A stretch of 64,000 nucleotides of DNA from Symsagittifera roscoffensis (Eukaryota > Xenacoelomorpha > Acoela > Convolutidae): assembly GCF_963678635.1 (NCBI RefSeq), contig NC_087068.1, forward strand, positions 43,837,759 to 43,901,758, given 5' to 3'. Below the pieces are notes generated by a model that was not told the DNA's origin, made no database searches, and worked only from the letters and a program-made list of their open reading frames with translations. The position numbers and the translations under genes are program-made. Positions 1 to 11,960 of the stretch are shown here, in pieces. How positions within the stretch are numbered: the stretch's first letter is position 1; every line of letters begins with the position of its first letter.

Positions 1-3000
1 ACTTTTATCAAAATCGGATGTCGAAAAAATTGTTTTAATCAGATACTGATGTCATCAAAACCTGATTTCATCAAAAACTGATTTCATCAGAAGATGAGGT
101 CATCAAAAACTGATTTCGTTGGAAATTGATTTAATTCAAACGGATGTCAAAAAAAACGATTCAATTAGATACTAGTGTGGTCACAAACTGATTTCATCAA
201 AAACTGATATCTTCAAAAAATGATGTCATCAGAAGATATTTTCATCAGAAAATGATGTCATCAAAAATTGATTTCATCAGAAAATGATGTCATCAAAACT
301 AATTTCATCAAAAACCCATTTCATCAGAAAGTGAGGTCATCAAAAATTGATAAAATACATTTAATTTCACCAAAAATTCATTTCATCAGAAAACGATGTC
401 ATCAAAAACTGATTTCGTTGGAAACTGAATTCATCAAAAACTGATTCCATAAGAAGGTGAGGTAGGTCATCAAAAACTGATTTCGTTGAAAACTGAGGTC
501 AACAGAAGATGATGTCATCAAAAATTGATTTAATTCAAATTGGATGTCAAAAAACCCGATTCAATTAGATACTAGTGTGGTCATAAACTGATTTCAACAA
601 AAACTGATATCTTCAAAAAATGATGTCATCAGAAGATATTTTCATCAGAAAATGATGTCATCAAAAATTGATTTCATCGGAAAATGATGTCATCAAAACT
701 AATTTCATCAAAAACCCATTTCATCAGAAAGTGAGGTCATCAAAAATTGATAAAATACATTTGATTTCATCAAAAATTCATTTCATCAGAAAACGATGTG
801 ATCAAAAACTGATTTCGTTGGAAACTGAATTCATCAAAAACTGATTCCATAAGAAGGTGAGGTAGGTCATCAAAAACTGATTTCGTTGAAAACTGAGGTC
901 ATCAGAAGATGATGTCATCAAAAATTGATTTAATTCAAATTGGATGTCAAAAAACCCGATTCAATTAGATACTAAGGTGGTCAAAAACTGATTTCATCAA
1001 AAACTGATTTCTTCAAGAAATGATGTCATCAGAAGATCTTTTCATCAGAAAATGATGTCATCAAAAGTTGATTTCATCAGAAAATGATGTCATCAAAACT
1101 AATTTCATCAAAAAACCCTTTTCATCAGAAACTGAGGTCATCAAAAACTGATAAAATACATTTGATTTCATCAGAAAGTGAATTCAAAAAATGATGTCAC
1201 CAAAAGCTAGTGTCATCAAGATCTAGTGTCATCAAAAAGTCTGCTCATCTCAAAAACTGAAATTTCCATTATTAAAAAAATTTCGTTACTAAAAACTGAT
1301 ATCCTCAAAAAAATTATTTCATCTTGATCTCATCAAAACTGATTTCATCAAATATTCATTTCATCAGAAAACGATGTCATCAAAAACTGAGTTCGTTGGA
1401 AACAGAATTCATCAAAAACTGATTTCATAAGAAGGTGAGGTAGGTCATCAAAAACTGATTTCGTTGGAAACTGAGGTCATCAGAAGACGATGTCATCAAA
1501 AATTGATTTAATCAAATTGGATGTCAAAAAACCCGATTCAATTAGATACTAAGGTGGTCAAAAACTGATTTCATCAAAAACTGATTTCTTCAAAAAATGA
1601 TGTCATCAGAAGATGTTTTCATCAGAAAATGATGTCATCAAAAGTTGGTTTCATCAAAAACCCTTTTCATCAGAAACTGAGGTCATCAAAAACTGATAAA
1701 ACACATTTGATTTCATCAGAAAGTAAATTCAAAAAATGATGTCACCAAATTTCACCAAAAGCTAGTGTCATCAAGATATAGTGTCATCAAAAAATTTTCT
1801 CATCTCAAAAACTGAAATTTTCATCATTAAAAAAAAGTTTTATTATTAAAAACTGATATCCTCAAAAAATTATTTTATCTTGATCTCATCAAAACTGATG
1901 TCATCTAAAACTGATTTCGTTGGAAACTGAATTCATCAAAAACTGATTTCATATGAAGGTGAGGTAGGTCATCAAAAACTGGTTTCGTTGGAAACTGAGG
2001 TCATCAGAAGATGATGTCATCAAAAATTGATTTAATCAAATTGGATGTCAAAAAACCCGATTCAATTAGATACTAAGGTGGTCAAAAACTGATTTCATCA
2101 AAAACTGATTTCATCAAAAAATGATGTCATCAGAAGATGTTTTCATCAGAAAATGATGTCATCAAAAGTTGATTTCATCAAAAACCCTTTTCATCAGAAA
2201 CTGAGGTCATCAAAAACTGATAAAACACATTTGATTTCATCAGAAAGTAAATTCAAAAAATGATGTCACCAAACGTCACCAAAAGCTAGTGTCATCAAGA
2301 TATAGTGTCATCAAAAAGTTTTCTCATCTCAAAAACTGAATATTTCATCTTTAAAAAAAAGTTTTAATATTAAAAACTGATATCCTCAAAAAATTATATT
2401 ATCTTCATCTCATCAAAACTGATGTCATCAAAAACTGATTTCGTTGGAAACTGAATTCATCAAAAACTGATATCTTCAAATAATAATGTCATCAGAAGAT
2501 GTTTTCATCAGAAAATGATTTCATCAAAAACTGATTTCATCAGAAAATGATGTCATCAAAACTAATTTCATCAAAAACACTTTTCATCAGAAACTGAGGT
2601 CATCAAAAACTGATAAAACACATTTGATTTCATCGGAAAGTGAATTCAAAAAATAATGTCACCAAATGCTAGTGTCATCAAGATCTAGTGTCATCAAAAA
2701 GTATGCTCATCTCAAAAACTGAAATTTTCATCTTTAAAAAAAAGTTTTAATATTAAAAACTGATATCCTCAAAAAATTATATTATCTTCATCTCATCAAA
2801 ACTGATGTCATCAAAAACTGATTTTGTTGGAAACAGAATTCATCAAAAACTGATTTCATAAGAAGGTGAGGTAGGTCATCAAAAACTGATTTCGTTGGAA
2901 ACTGAGGTCATCAGAAGACGATGTCATCAAAAATTGATTTAATCAAATTGGATGTCAAAAAACCCGATTCAATTAGATACTAAGGTGGTCAAAAACTGAT

Positions 3001-3905
3001 TTCATCAAAAACTGATTTCTTCAAAAAATGATGTCATCAGAAGATGTTTTCATCAGAAAATGATGTCATCAAAAATTGATTTCATCAGAAAATAATGTCA
3101 TCAAAATTAATTTCATCAAAAAACCCTTTTCATCAGAAACTGAGGTCATCAAAAACTGATAGAACACATTTGATTTCATCAGAAAGTGAATTCAAAAAAT
3201 GATGTCACCAAATGTCACCAAATGCTAGTGTCATCAAGATCTAGTGTCATCAAAAAGTATGCTCATCTCAAAAACTGAAACTTTCATCATTAAAAAAAAG
3301 TTTTAATATTAAAAACTGATATCCTCAAAAAATTATATTATCTTCATCTCATCAAAACTGATATCATCAAAAACTGATTTCGTTGGAACTTGAATTCATC
3401 AAAAACTGATTTCATAAGAAGGTGAAGTAGGTCATCAAAAACTGATTTCGTTGGAAACTGAGGTAATCAGAAGATGATGTCATCAAAAATTGATTTAATC
3501 AAATTGGATGTCAAAAAACCCGATTCAATTAGATATAAGGTGGTCAAAAACTGATTTCATCAAAAACTCATTTCTTCAAAAAATGATGTCATCAGAAGAT
3601 GTTTTCATCAGAAAATGATGTCATCAAAAATTGATTTCATCAGAAAATAATGTCATCAAAATTAATTTCATCAAAAAACCCTTTTCATCAGAAACTGAGG
3701 TCATCAAAAACTGATAAAACACATTTGATTTCATCAGAAAGTGAATTCAAAAAATGATGTCACCAAATGTCACCAAAAGCTAGTGTCATCAAGATATAGT
3801 GTCATCAAAAAGTTTTCTCATCTCAAAAATTGAAATTTTCATCATTAAAAAAAGTTTTAAGTTTAAAAACTAATATCCTCAAAAAAATATATTATCTTGG
3901 TTTGA
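1..3905. repeat. Satellite array with ~16-base subunits and higher-order structure
   Basis: The whole stretch is variants of a short unit close to TGATTTCATCAAAAAC, with frequent TGATGTCATCA, CTGATTTCGTTGGAAACTGA and TCATCAGAAAATGATG forms. A marker block beginning AAGAAGGTGAGGTAGGTCAT recurs at about 451, 851, 1429, 1953, 2860 and 3416. Higher-order units are therefore about 400 bases at the left and about 520-900 bases further right; a block with GCTAGTGTCATCAAGAT appears only from about 1200 on. No open frame of useful length crosses it. The array continues off the left edge and decays at about 3.9 kb. Confidence 0.95.
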
Positions 3906-5210
3906 TCAAAACAGTCGCATCGATTTTTTGAAGGTTTTGTTAAATTGAATTTTGCTGCACTATTAAAAAATTGATAATGTAGGACATTATTACATCATTT
4001 CAAAACATCGGATTTTTTTTCAATGTTTTCAAGGTTACTTTATGCCAGGCCGTAATTAAAAGTAAACATCTAAGCTCATCAAATCTTTGTTTTCATAAAA
4101 AAGACTGATTTTTTCAAATATTTTAAATCGAATGCTCTTCTTTCAAAACTAATTCAGAATATTTTCGGAAGTTCTGTTAGCCGGGCAGAGGTCCGCGACT
4201 TAAGAATCTGTAGTTTGCGCCACATACAGTTTCAGACTGATTTTAAAGACGCGACGTAGACTTATATCGTGTCGTCAATTTTTTGCTAAAAACAAGCTCT
4301 CAGTTTTATGTGACGTGAAACGAACTGTTTTTTTTTAAAGCCGTTATTAGTATCTTAAGTCACGCCGTCTGTTTTTGTAAATTGTGTAGTCAAGTTTTCA
4401 TCATGTTGCACCGTCAGTCTTGTATAGAGCGCACCATCAATTTTTTGTTAAGTCGCGCCGTCAGTAATTTCTCACGTTGCGCTGTCAGTGTTTCTCAAGT
4501 CGATCCCTCAGTCTTTTCCTTAAATCGCTTTACTAATCTAGTAAGGTAATTTTTAATTTCTGTCGCACCTTCGGCGTCTGTGTTTGAGTAAGTCCCCCTG
4601 TCATGTTTTTCTGAAATTGTTGACCTTGACCCGGGTAGCTTGAAAAAAATTACGTATGCATAAGATTACGTCTAAAATGTTTGGTGAGCAGCATTTTTTC
4701 AATTTTTTTTCTTCTAAACAATGTAATGAAATATATATATTGCAGAACGTTTTCTGTAATCAATTTCATGATTTGAATTTTTTCATTGACTAATTTTCAA
4801 AACTGTTTTTGGCAAAATTTTGAAGAGTATTTTGAACAAACATAAAATTATATTGATAAAGTCAGCTCAATTGGGCAGTTTTGTTGCTTTTTTCACTGCG
4901 TGACAACAAAAACTAGTTACCGTGTTTTTTACCAAGAAGCAACGATGAAAAGCGAATTGGCGACATAAAAACAATTATCATTCTTTATTAAGAAAAGGTT
5001 CCGAAAAACTCTGAAAAAGTTTTAACCTCCAAGAATCTGGTCTAGCAAAAGCATGTTTAAACTTTCATGTCAATTTTTTCAAAACGCAATACAATACATA
5101 AGCGTGGCAAATTAATCCGCGCTAAAAGTTGTTCCAAATGTAATTGAGGCACGCTAATTAATTCAACTGAAATTTTAGTGCTTTTTATTTGGTATTTATC
5201 AAACTTTAAT
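3906..5210. other. Intergenic, no gene seen
   Basis: AT-rich DNA between the satellite and the first gene. Apart from the GC-richer minisatellite at about 4230-4530 I see no coding signal on either strand. Confidence 0.5.
4230..4530. repeat. Degenerate minisatellite with CGCCGTCAGT core
   Basis: Units such as AAGTCGCGCCGTCAGT, CACGTTGCGCTGTCAGT, GTTGCACCGTCAGT, GCGCACCATCAATT and AAGTCGATCCCTCAGT recur with T-rich linkers (TTTCTC, TTTTTTG) at about 23-35 base spacing. They stand out from the surrounding AT-rich DNA by their CG content. Function unknown. Confidence 0.6.
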
Positions 5211-5248
5211 TATAAAAAACTATTTGAGACCAGTTCAAGGGCAGTCAG
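5211..5248 (+). promoter_or_regulatory. Possible TATA plus initiator core promoter
   Basis: TATAAAAAA at 5211-5219 is followed 32-36 bases later by AGTCAG at 5243-5248, which resembles a metazoan initiator. A short ATG exon (5270-5277) with a GTAATT donor lies just downstream. Each element is common by chance in AT-rich DNA; their spacing is what makes them worth noting. Confidence 0.3.
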
Positions 5249-5269
5249 AACATTTACGGCTTTGTCTTT

Positions 5270-7257
5270 ATGTACAAGTAATTCCATATAATTTTTTTAA
5301 ATGTTTTTATTTGCTGTTATGTCTGTGGGATTCGCATTTTTCTATGTTTTTTTTTGCTCAACCACTGGCTAATTTTTTCCAAAACAATGCTTTATTTCTT
5401 TCTGATACATTTCCTATGATCTTTAGGTTTCTGAGACGCGAAATTGACAATAACACCAACGAGGAAAATGTTGATTTGCTGCCGATGGAAAAAATCAGAC
5501 TCATCTGGAAGTATGACAGAATTTCGGATGATTTCACGTTAGTTCAAAACTGGCTTAGTAATACTCATTTACCAACAGTTGTGAAGTTTCATTTCGTTTG
5601 CGGAAGCTCAAAGTCGTGCAAAAGTCTCGAATCATCAATGGAAAACTCGCCAGAAATGTTCCACTCACTAGAACTAGAATACACAATTAGTGGTCGTCTT
5701 ACCAGTAAAAGGACTATTAACGTTTTCGGATCTCACTTCGAGAAAAGCAGGTTATGGAGCAAAATGATAAACATGAACACAGGTAGTTCAATTAGATATC
5801 TGAAATCAGAAGATCTCAAACAGTTGTCCACTGAAACAGCTCGCAAAATTGTCGCCTCTGTAAAAACAGACAGTGATTATACAGTGACTGGAAATGAACT
5901 GAAAATTCACGAAGTGATTGAAAAAGTGCTGAGTGAAAACAAAGTGGATGTTTCCAAATTCAACGATGTCAAATGGGATTCTGTTTATTGGGATTCGGAT
6001 ATGGCGAGGCCAGACAAGCAAACAAGTTATCTGAACAAGTTTTATTCAAAAAATGATACCGACGACTCGCTTTCAACAACGAAGAATGAAAGTACAGAAG
6101 TAGGTCGCACTTATGGCGCTACTGTTGGATATGGTGGGTTCACCGTTGGAGCTAATTATGGCACTACTGACAAAGAGGGAAACTCTCTGACAGTTGAACA
6201 GATGAAAAGACAACTGAAAGAGAGCGATTCTCATGTTCAATGGAATGGGGAAAAATTCGCGGTGAGGCCAATGGACCTCTACCGTCTTGATTTGTCAAAT
6301 ATGAGCGCATCTACTAATTTTGCCACAGCTGACATTCAAGTGCAGAGAATCGCGTCTCTTTTCTCAATCAAAATTCTAACGGATGACACTCTTAAAGAGC
6401 AAAATCGATCTTTCACTCCAGCTCTTCTGCAGAGAAGATTGGAGAAGAAATTGAAACAATTGAAGATGGAAATGATTGATTCTATAGCCGAACTGGAAGC
6501 TGATTTCTATAATGGTACTGAAAACTTGATAGAAACTACACAAAAATTGGACAATGAACTGCAAAATCTGAAAAACGAAACCAGAATTGAAATGGCTACA
6601 ATATGGTCAAACGCCGAGCAATTGAGTTTCGGTATCCAGAATCTGACCAAAAAGAGTGAAAAACAAGGCACAGCAATTCATAACAAAATCGACACCAATT
6701 TCCGCGAGATTGCTGAAGATATATCCTCAGCTACCAGAAACTTGACACTGTTTTTTGAACAAAATGCAATTAGTTTGCAATCAAGTTTTAATGGCCGAAT
6801 AGACTCTGAGATTGAGAAATTGGGAGATGAAACCGCTGATGCTATGTCTCGAATTCAGGCTAAATTTGACGGCAGCTTGTCTGATATGGCTTACGAAGCA
6901 AGAGATACAGCCGACGATTTGAAGCAATATGTTGACGCGACTGGATTAAGTTTACAATCAAGTTTCGATTATCAGTTAAGAAACAAAATCAGCGATCTAG
7001 CTGGCAAAACGAACAACTTGATGACGCGAATTCAAACTGGAATTGACAATGATTGGACAAGAAAACCGCTCTGTGTGCTGCAATATAATTCCGAATGCCC
7101 TTCTGGTTTCCTGGACGAAATGTACATGAAAGCTACATTAGTTAAAAATTCGGAAACACCTGGACATGATGACGCTGACGATAGCAGAACTAAAAATTCT
7201 TATCTGAATGGAACTGACGGAGGGGCATCCTGGTATTTGATAGTGTGTTGTAAATGA
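5270..7257 (+). CDS. Large coiled-coil protein with Gly-rich patch and Cys tail, unknown function
   Basis: One long exon encodes about 610 residues and ends at TGA 7255-7257. Its 5' edge is best placed at 5427, after the pyrimidine-rich acceptor TTCCTATGATCTTTAG. In-frame sequence upstream of it starts with no ATG and is T-rich intron. A small exon at 5270-5277 (ATGTACAA, donor GTAATT) fits in phase and would give MYK-FLRR at the start. Visible parts, numbered on that model: a globular N-terminal half with two Cys near 62-70, a Tyr/Gly-rich segment at about 231-245, a long coiled coil at about 335-540, and a tail from about 552 with CVLQYNSECPSGF and a terminal LIVCCK. Several N-x-S/T sequons in the coiled coil suggest secretion, yet no signal peptide is seen, so the true first exon may be missed. 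The tail recalls ApeC-type or similar Cys-rich ends of uncharacterised invertebrate proteins. That link is tentative. Confidence 0.75.
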
Positions 7258-7854
7258 AAAAACACTGGGAAATTTGTTGCATCCTGATATTGATATAATA
7301 ATCAAACTTATGCTTCAATAGCACTTTCGCATCTAGTGCTAGTGACGGATAAGATTTTCATACAAAAGATGGAACTGAGTTTTATAGATCATTTAATTGA
7401 TTTTCTTAGCACTTCTAAACTCAAAAACTCAACTTAATGACTACTTTTTTGGCGTTACAAATATGAATATGAAAAAAACCTCTTTCTTAATTCGCTACTG
7501 TCTAATCCTCTTCGAAAAATTCTGTGCACAAAATATAATTGAAAACTAAATCAGATTTTACTTTTAATTTAGTTCACGATTGTTTCACGATTGTTTTGTT
7601 GAATTGTCACCAATTAATTTTATTTATTGCTTCTTTTTTCCTTCAGATCTTACTCAGTAGATTGAAAGATAGGATGGCAATTTATAGGAATTTGAAACTA
7701 CTAAAAATTATTGTGTAAAAGCTGCCCATCACCAATGAAAATAAAAAAGAAGCGACATTTTGAATGTTTGTCGGAGGTGAGTGAAATAAACCATACAACT
7801 GTTCAGATAAAAGATAAAAGGAACTGACAAGTTTCGGCTCTTTTCACCAAATGC
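7258..7854. other. 3' flank of the coiled-coil gene
   Basis: AT-rich non-coding DNA. AATAAA motifs at about 7739 and 7785 could serve as poly(A) signals for the gene that ends at 7257. Nothing else is visible. Confidence 0.4.
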
Positions 7855-7975
7855 ACCTGAGAATTTTTTTTGAGTTACAATGGGGTCTAAAGGGTGCCAA
7901 TTTGACCGACTCGGTATAATATACGCGCGGGATATTTTTGTGCAATTAACGCGTAGTCGTGCGATTTTAATTTTT
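7855..7975 (-). mobile_element. Old fragment of the GTTCCGACTGCC dispersed element
   Basis: Read on the minus strand, this piece has TACGCGTTAAT, a CGCGCGT stretch, CAAATTGGCA and CTTTAGACCC in the same order as the middle of the element at 45553-46091. It is strongly diverged. The short ATG-started frame across it (7880-8110) is therefore not taken as a gene. Confidence 0.5.
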
Positions 7976-10900
7976 TTTAGCAGTCATTCCAAATTGAACT
8001 CTGGCATGCTTTTTTTTCTGCTAAATACTAACCTTTATGCTAAATATATCATTTTGCAATTGACAAAATGTGCGGGAGACTTTTCCAAAAATTTGGATAA
8101 AAAAGTGTAAACATTTTTGTTTTGAAAATTTAATCAATTGTTTGAAAGTGAATTCGATTCCATAGACCTCAAAAAGCAGTCAGAAACGTTCAAAATTTTG
8201 TCCTGATGCGAGCACCGTTGTTTGGTTTGTCTTCATTTGCAATAAATCTGCGATGCTGTTAGTGTTAAATCCTAAACTATTAATTTTGCTTCTTGATTGC
8301 GTTGTGCTTTTGAGTTATGGTTGAGATGACCTGAAAATTTTGAAGTGAAATCTGGTTATGAATCGATTCATAGCGCTATAATTCCTTCTGATCACCAAAA
8401 ATGACTGCATCTTTCTTACCACCCGGTAGTTTTTAAATGATCCTCAACTAAAAATAATATATTTTTGTATATATCTGTTCATGCCTTAGATTAGTCGATT
8501 TTTGTGTATAGCATATCTGTGGTCATTTGTAATTAATAAAAGTCATTAATTTGGTAAATTTTTATTTAAGTATCTTCAGCTAATCTGTAATCAGTTAAAG
8601 TGACTGCTTAGCAACAATATTTTATCAGTAACAAATTACTACTGTTTTGAATAATGAAAATTTTGGAAAAGAGTGAATTTAGTCATTGCGAATTGAGTAA
8701 TTCTGAGAGTAAGAAAAATGCTCCTTTTGTAACAAATGATAAGCTGGGATTTACTCATCAAATTTTTTCAATCTTGTTCTCCACAATTTAAAAACAATTT
8801 TAAAGAAATTGCATCTTTGTAACTCCCACATAGTTTCTGCATAATTGATATTCGAAAAGTGTATTTGCTTACTTGTACTATTTTTGTACTAAGTGTATTT
8901 TTTGCTCATTTAGGTTCTGTTGTTTTTATCTTTATGAGTTTATTTTTTAATAGTCTCTTAATGATTTTTAAGCATTTGATATAACCATATCTAATTTTCT
9001 TTTTCTTTTTCTATGATTGGCCATTATGGTGTCTAGATTTCAATATGTCCGGACTATCTCGTTTGTTATATAAAATTTTTGTGATAAGAGCTAGTTCATA
9101 TGTATCTTCTTTTTGGGTTGTAAAATATTTACGGCTGCTTGTGAAAATTTTTTATTCGTTTTTTTTTTCCAATTTTGCGGGAACTTTTTTGAGCAGGTTA
9201 CTTTGGCTATATTTTGTTGCAGGGTTTTCATCAAGTTTTTACTCCGTTTGCAATTTTTATTTGTCCATAGGGATTAATTATAATTATTATTGATTTATAC
9301 AAGTTATTTTACTTACATGATATCTATTTTATATTGATATCAATTACATTCCAAGATTTTGTAGTTCAGAATATTAGTTAGGTTTTTTGTTCTACAGTCT
9401 AATAAAGTTCTTGTTTCAATTTTGGCAAAAAATAGAGCATTTCTTCGAATTTTAAGGGAAATTCTCACTGAAACTAAAGCAACCTATGAAATCAAGTTTT
9501 TTTGAAAAATTTGATTCAACTTGGTCTGTGAATTGTGTTGCTGTAATTAAATGATGTTCAATTACTCATTTTAGGATCAGAGAGTCGGAAACCAACTTGA
9601 ATTTTTAAAAAAAAATTGCTGATATTTTGTCTACTTTTTCCATCCTCTTTTCGAGTGTCGTAATGATGCTTTTCTGCAAAAATTGATGTCCTGCATATTT
9701 AGTGAAATGGTGTTTTTACTGAGACAATTTTCGAAATCTTCGTTTTTTTTGTATTACAACTTTTTGTACCATTCGATTTAATGAAACGCTCTCACCTAAA
9801 ATTACAGTTCTCACATAAATTGCGCTCAAACATAAAAATTTAACAGTAACTTTCCAAGTTTTCGAGGCAAAAATGAGGAAAAATTTTCATAGAACTATGA
9901 GAGGATTATAGGGAAAATTTAACGAGAACCTTTTTCAATGCGATTGCAGGTTATTTGAAATCAACAGAAACTAATTTAAAAAAAAAAATTTCCAAAACAC
10001 ATCTATTATTTCATCTGTTTTTTAAAACCCATTTCCAAAAATCAAATTGTTTTGAGTGTACAAAACACCGTTTGTACCTTTTCAGGCGTTTAGCATTTGT
10101 GTTTTTGCTCTACCTATTTCAAATTTTAAATTTTTTTTATATTGTAGGCACAATTTAATTTATAATTCCGACTGTTATGATGACATTAGCTAACCAGATA
10201 AAACTTGTTTTTTTTTCTTGATATCACTGAATCGTTTTAAGTGATGAAGATATATTCTGAAAATTGTTTTTTATTATAATAAATAATTGGCTTAAATTGA
10301 GCAAAATTTGAGGAAAAACATCATTGATTCCTTGCTTGAATTATAGTTCTCTATAAATTGTGGGTGAATTTATGTAACTCATATATAATCAGCTTTTTGT
10401 TGGATTTTCGGTAAAAACTACAGGGGACATACAACTAATAAGTCTTTTTATCGCTACCCAAAATAAAATTTTTCAAAATTTGTGCAATCATTGACAATTT
10501 TTTGTTTGCCCAGTTTTTGTTTCTTAATCCTAGTAATTTCAGCATAATTGAAAGAAGCATTTATGAACTTTGAAGAGAAATTTCAGTAGTTGATGAATCT
10601 GGAGTACTTTTACTTTATAAAACTTTTTTAGTTTCTAACTTGTTTAATTTACTGACTGCGTTTTGAAAAACAATTATTGAAATATACAATTTATAGTACT
10701 TTCCAATAAATAATTTTTTTTGTCTCTAGCAGCAAAAACAGATAAGATAACCTAGTAGAGATATACAAAAACTTCTATCAGTTTCTGTCAAGTCTGTATC
10801 ATTCCTTACGCGTCTTTTTCTCTGATTCCTCTTGATTTTCGAACTTTTTCTCTGATTCCTCTTGATTTTCGAACTTTTTCATACCTTTTCAGCTGTCAAT

Positions 10901-11854
10901 TAGTTTATGCTAGAGTTAAAAACGGGTGTCAAAAACTTGTCCACTTTAATCAACCAATAATCTGAGTGGGCTTAGTCTCTGTATAATGCAATCACAATTT
11001 CCTTTGTTTCTGGCTTTGTCGTGCTATTTATTATCATATCTGTTCTTGCATGTCGTATGAAATCAGTGTTCAATCACCCCTCAATATCACGTTCTTTTTA
11101 AGTTTTTGACACTCCTCCAATTCTGTCGATTTTAAATTGAAACATTGACATCTTTGATTTTAACCCTCATTTGTTCTCTCTATCTTAATTTTCTCGAGTC
11201 GTCCTTTTTTCGATAAATTTCCTCCTCACAGTTTCCCGATTTCAAACAGCCTTTCTTCCTTTTTTTCTCCTGTTCTTAATTTTGCACCCGAATCTCTCTG
11301 CGGTTTCCGACTGAATTGACCTTTGTTCCCAAATGATGTTCTCCCTTCTTTTTCTTGCTTTCTCTGGGACTTTTTTCTCGTTTTTGTTTTTTCTATGGTA
11401 CTTCCTCTACTCCTTCCTAGACTTCCTTTTCATCAGTTATTTTCATAGGCTCGAGTTAACAAATAAACTTTCATTTTTTTGAAGTGTCTTAACCTCCTCA
11501 TAACATTTTAAACTTGGTATAAACTTGGCTTTCTCTATTATACAATTGCGAATGATTTTTTGCCACTAACTGAATAAGTCTATCGAACATTGTTCTTTCA
11601 GATAACGTATGCTGTTAATATTTAAGGTTCCATCAATCATCCAGGATCAACTCAATCTAGACATCATCAGTTATACATTCCACATTATAGTCCCAAATCA
11701 GTCGCATATGTAGTTTGAACCGTATGCAACAAAATTTTTCAGACTATACAAAAACTTTGCGTCAAAAATTGATAGTTTTAAACGAATAAAGCTTCGAGCA
11801 CAAGTATATTACATTTTTTTTAAAGTTTGAATACTGAAATTTAAAAAAGCTTAC
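7976..11854. other. AT-rich region, no gene recognised
   Basis: T- and A-rich DNA. Open frames here are low-complexity Phe/Leu/Lys stretches. A marked pyrimidine tract on the plus strand occupies about 11040-11460. A 49-codon hydrophobic frame starting ATGATGTTCTCC at about 11332 lies in it, but its make-up follows the TC bias and I do not call it. Confidence 0.4.
10814..10880. repeat. 30-base direct duplication
   Basis: The unit CTTTTTCTCTGATTCCTCTT plus GATTTTCGAA occurs twice head to tail at 10814-10843 and 10844-10873 without a mismatch, followed by the start of a third copy. The perfect match indicates a recent slippage event. Confidence 0.9.
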
Positions 11855-11960
11855 GTTCCCTGGTTCTTGTAAACTTTGGACGAAACCACTTTTCCCAAAC
11901 CAGCTGCATCTGAGTTCTGCCGCACCTATGCTTGACAGCAGAGCTGGAAAATTGTACGTT
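11855..11960 (-). CDS. Possible internal coding exon, unknown protein
   Basis: On the minus strand a T-rich acceptor ending TTTTTTTTTACCAG is followed by 106 bases open in one frame, then the donor GTAAGC. The translation has balanced composition (YNFPALLSSIGAAELRCSWF, then GKSGFVQSLQEPGN), unlike the surrounding Phe/Lys-rich noise. It would start in phase 2 and end in phase 0. No partner exon was found, so the gene it would belong to is unknown. Confidence 0.3.

Noticed and set aside
1-3905. CRISPR-like regular spacing in the first 4 kb
   Set aside because: Repeats and spacers are all variants of one unit, with no unique spacers; the window is animal DNA. It is a satellite.
5224-5426. Extension of the coiled-coil protein upstream of 5427
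   Set aside because: That frame begins with TTG, is Phe/Leu-rich and contains a T-rich intron end with a clear acceptor.
7880-8110. ATG-started 76-codon frame
   Set aside because: It overlaps an inverted relic of a dispersed element and has no coding-like second half.
9045-9293. 82-codon hydrophobic frame
   Set aside because: Composition is a by-product of T-rich DNA; no splice or start support.
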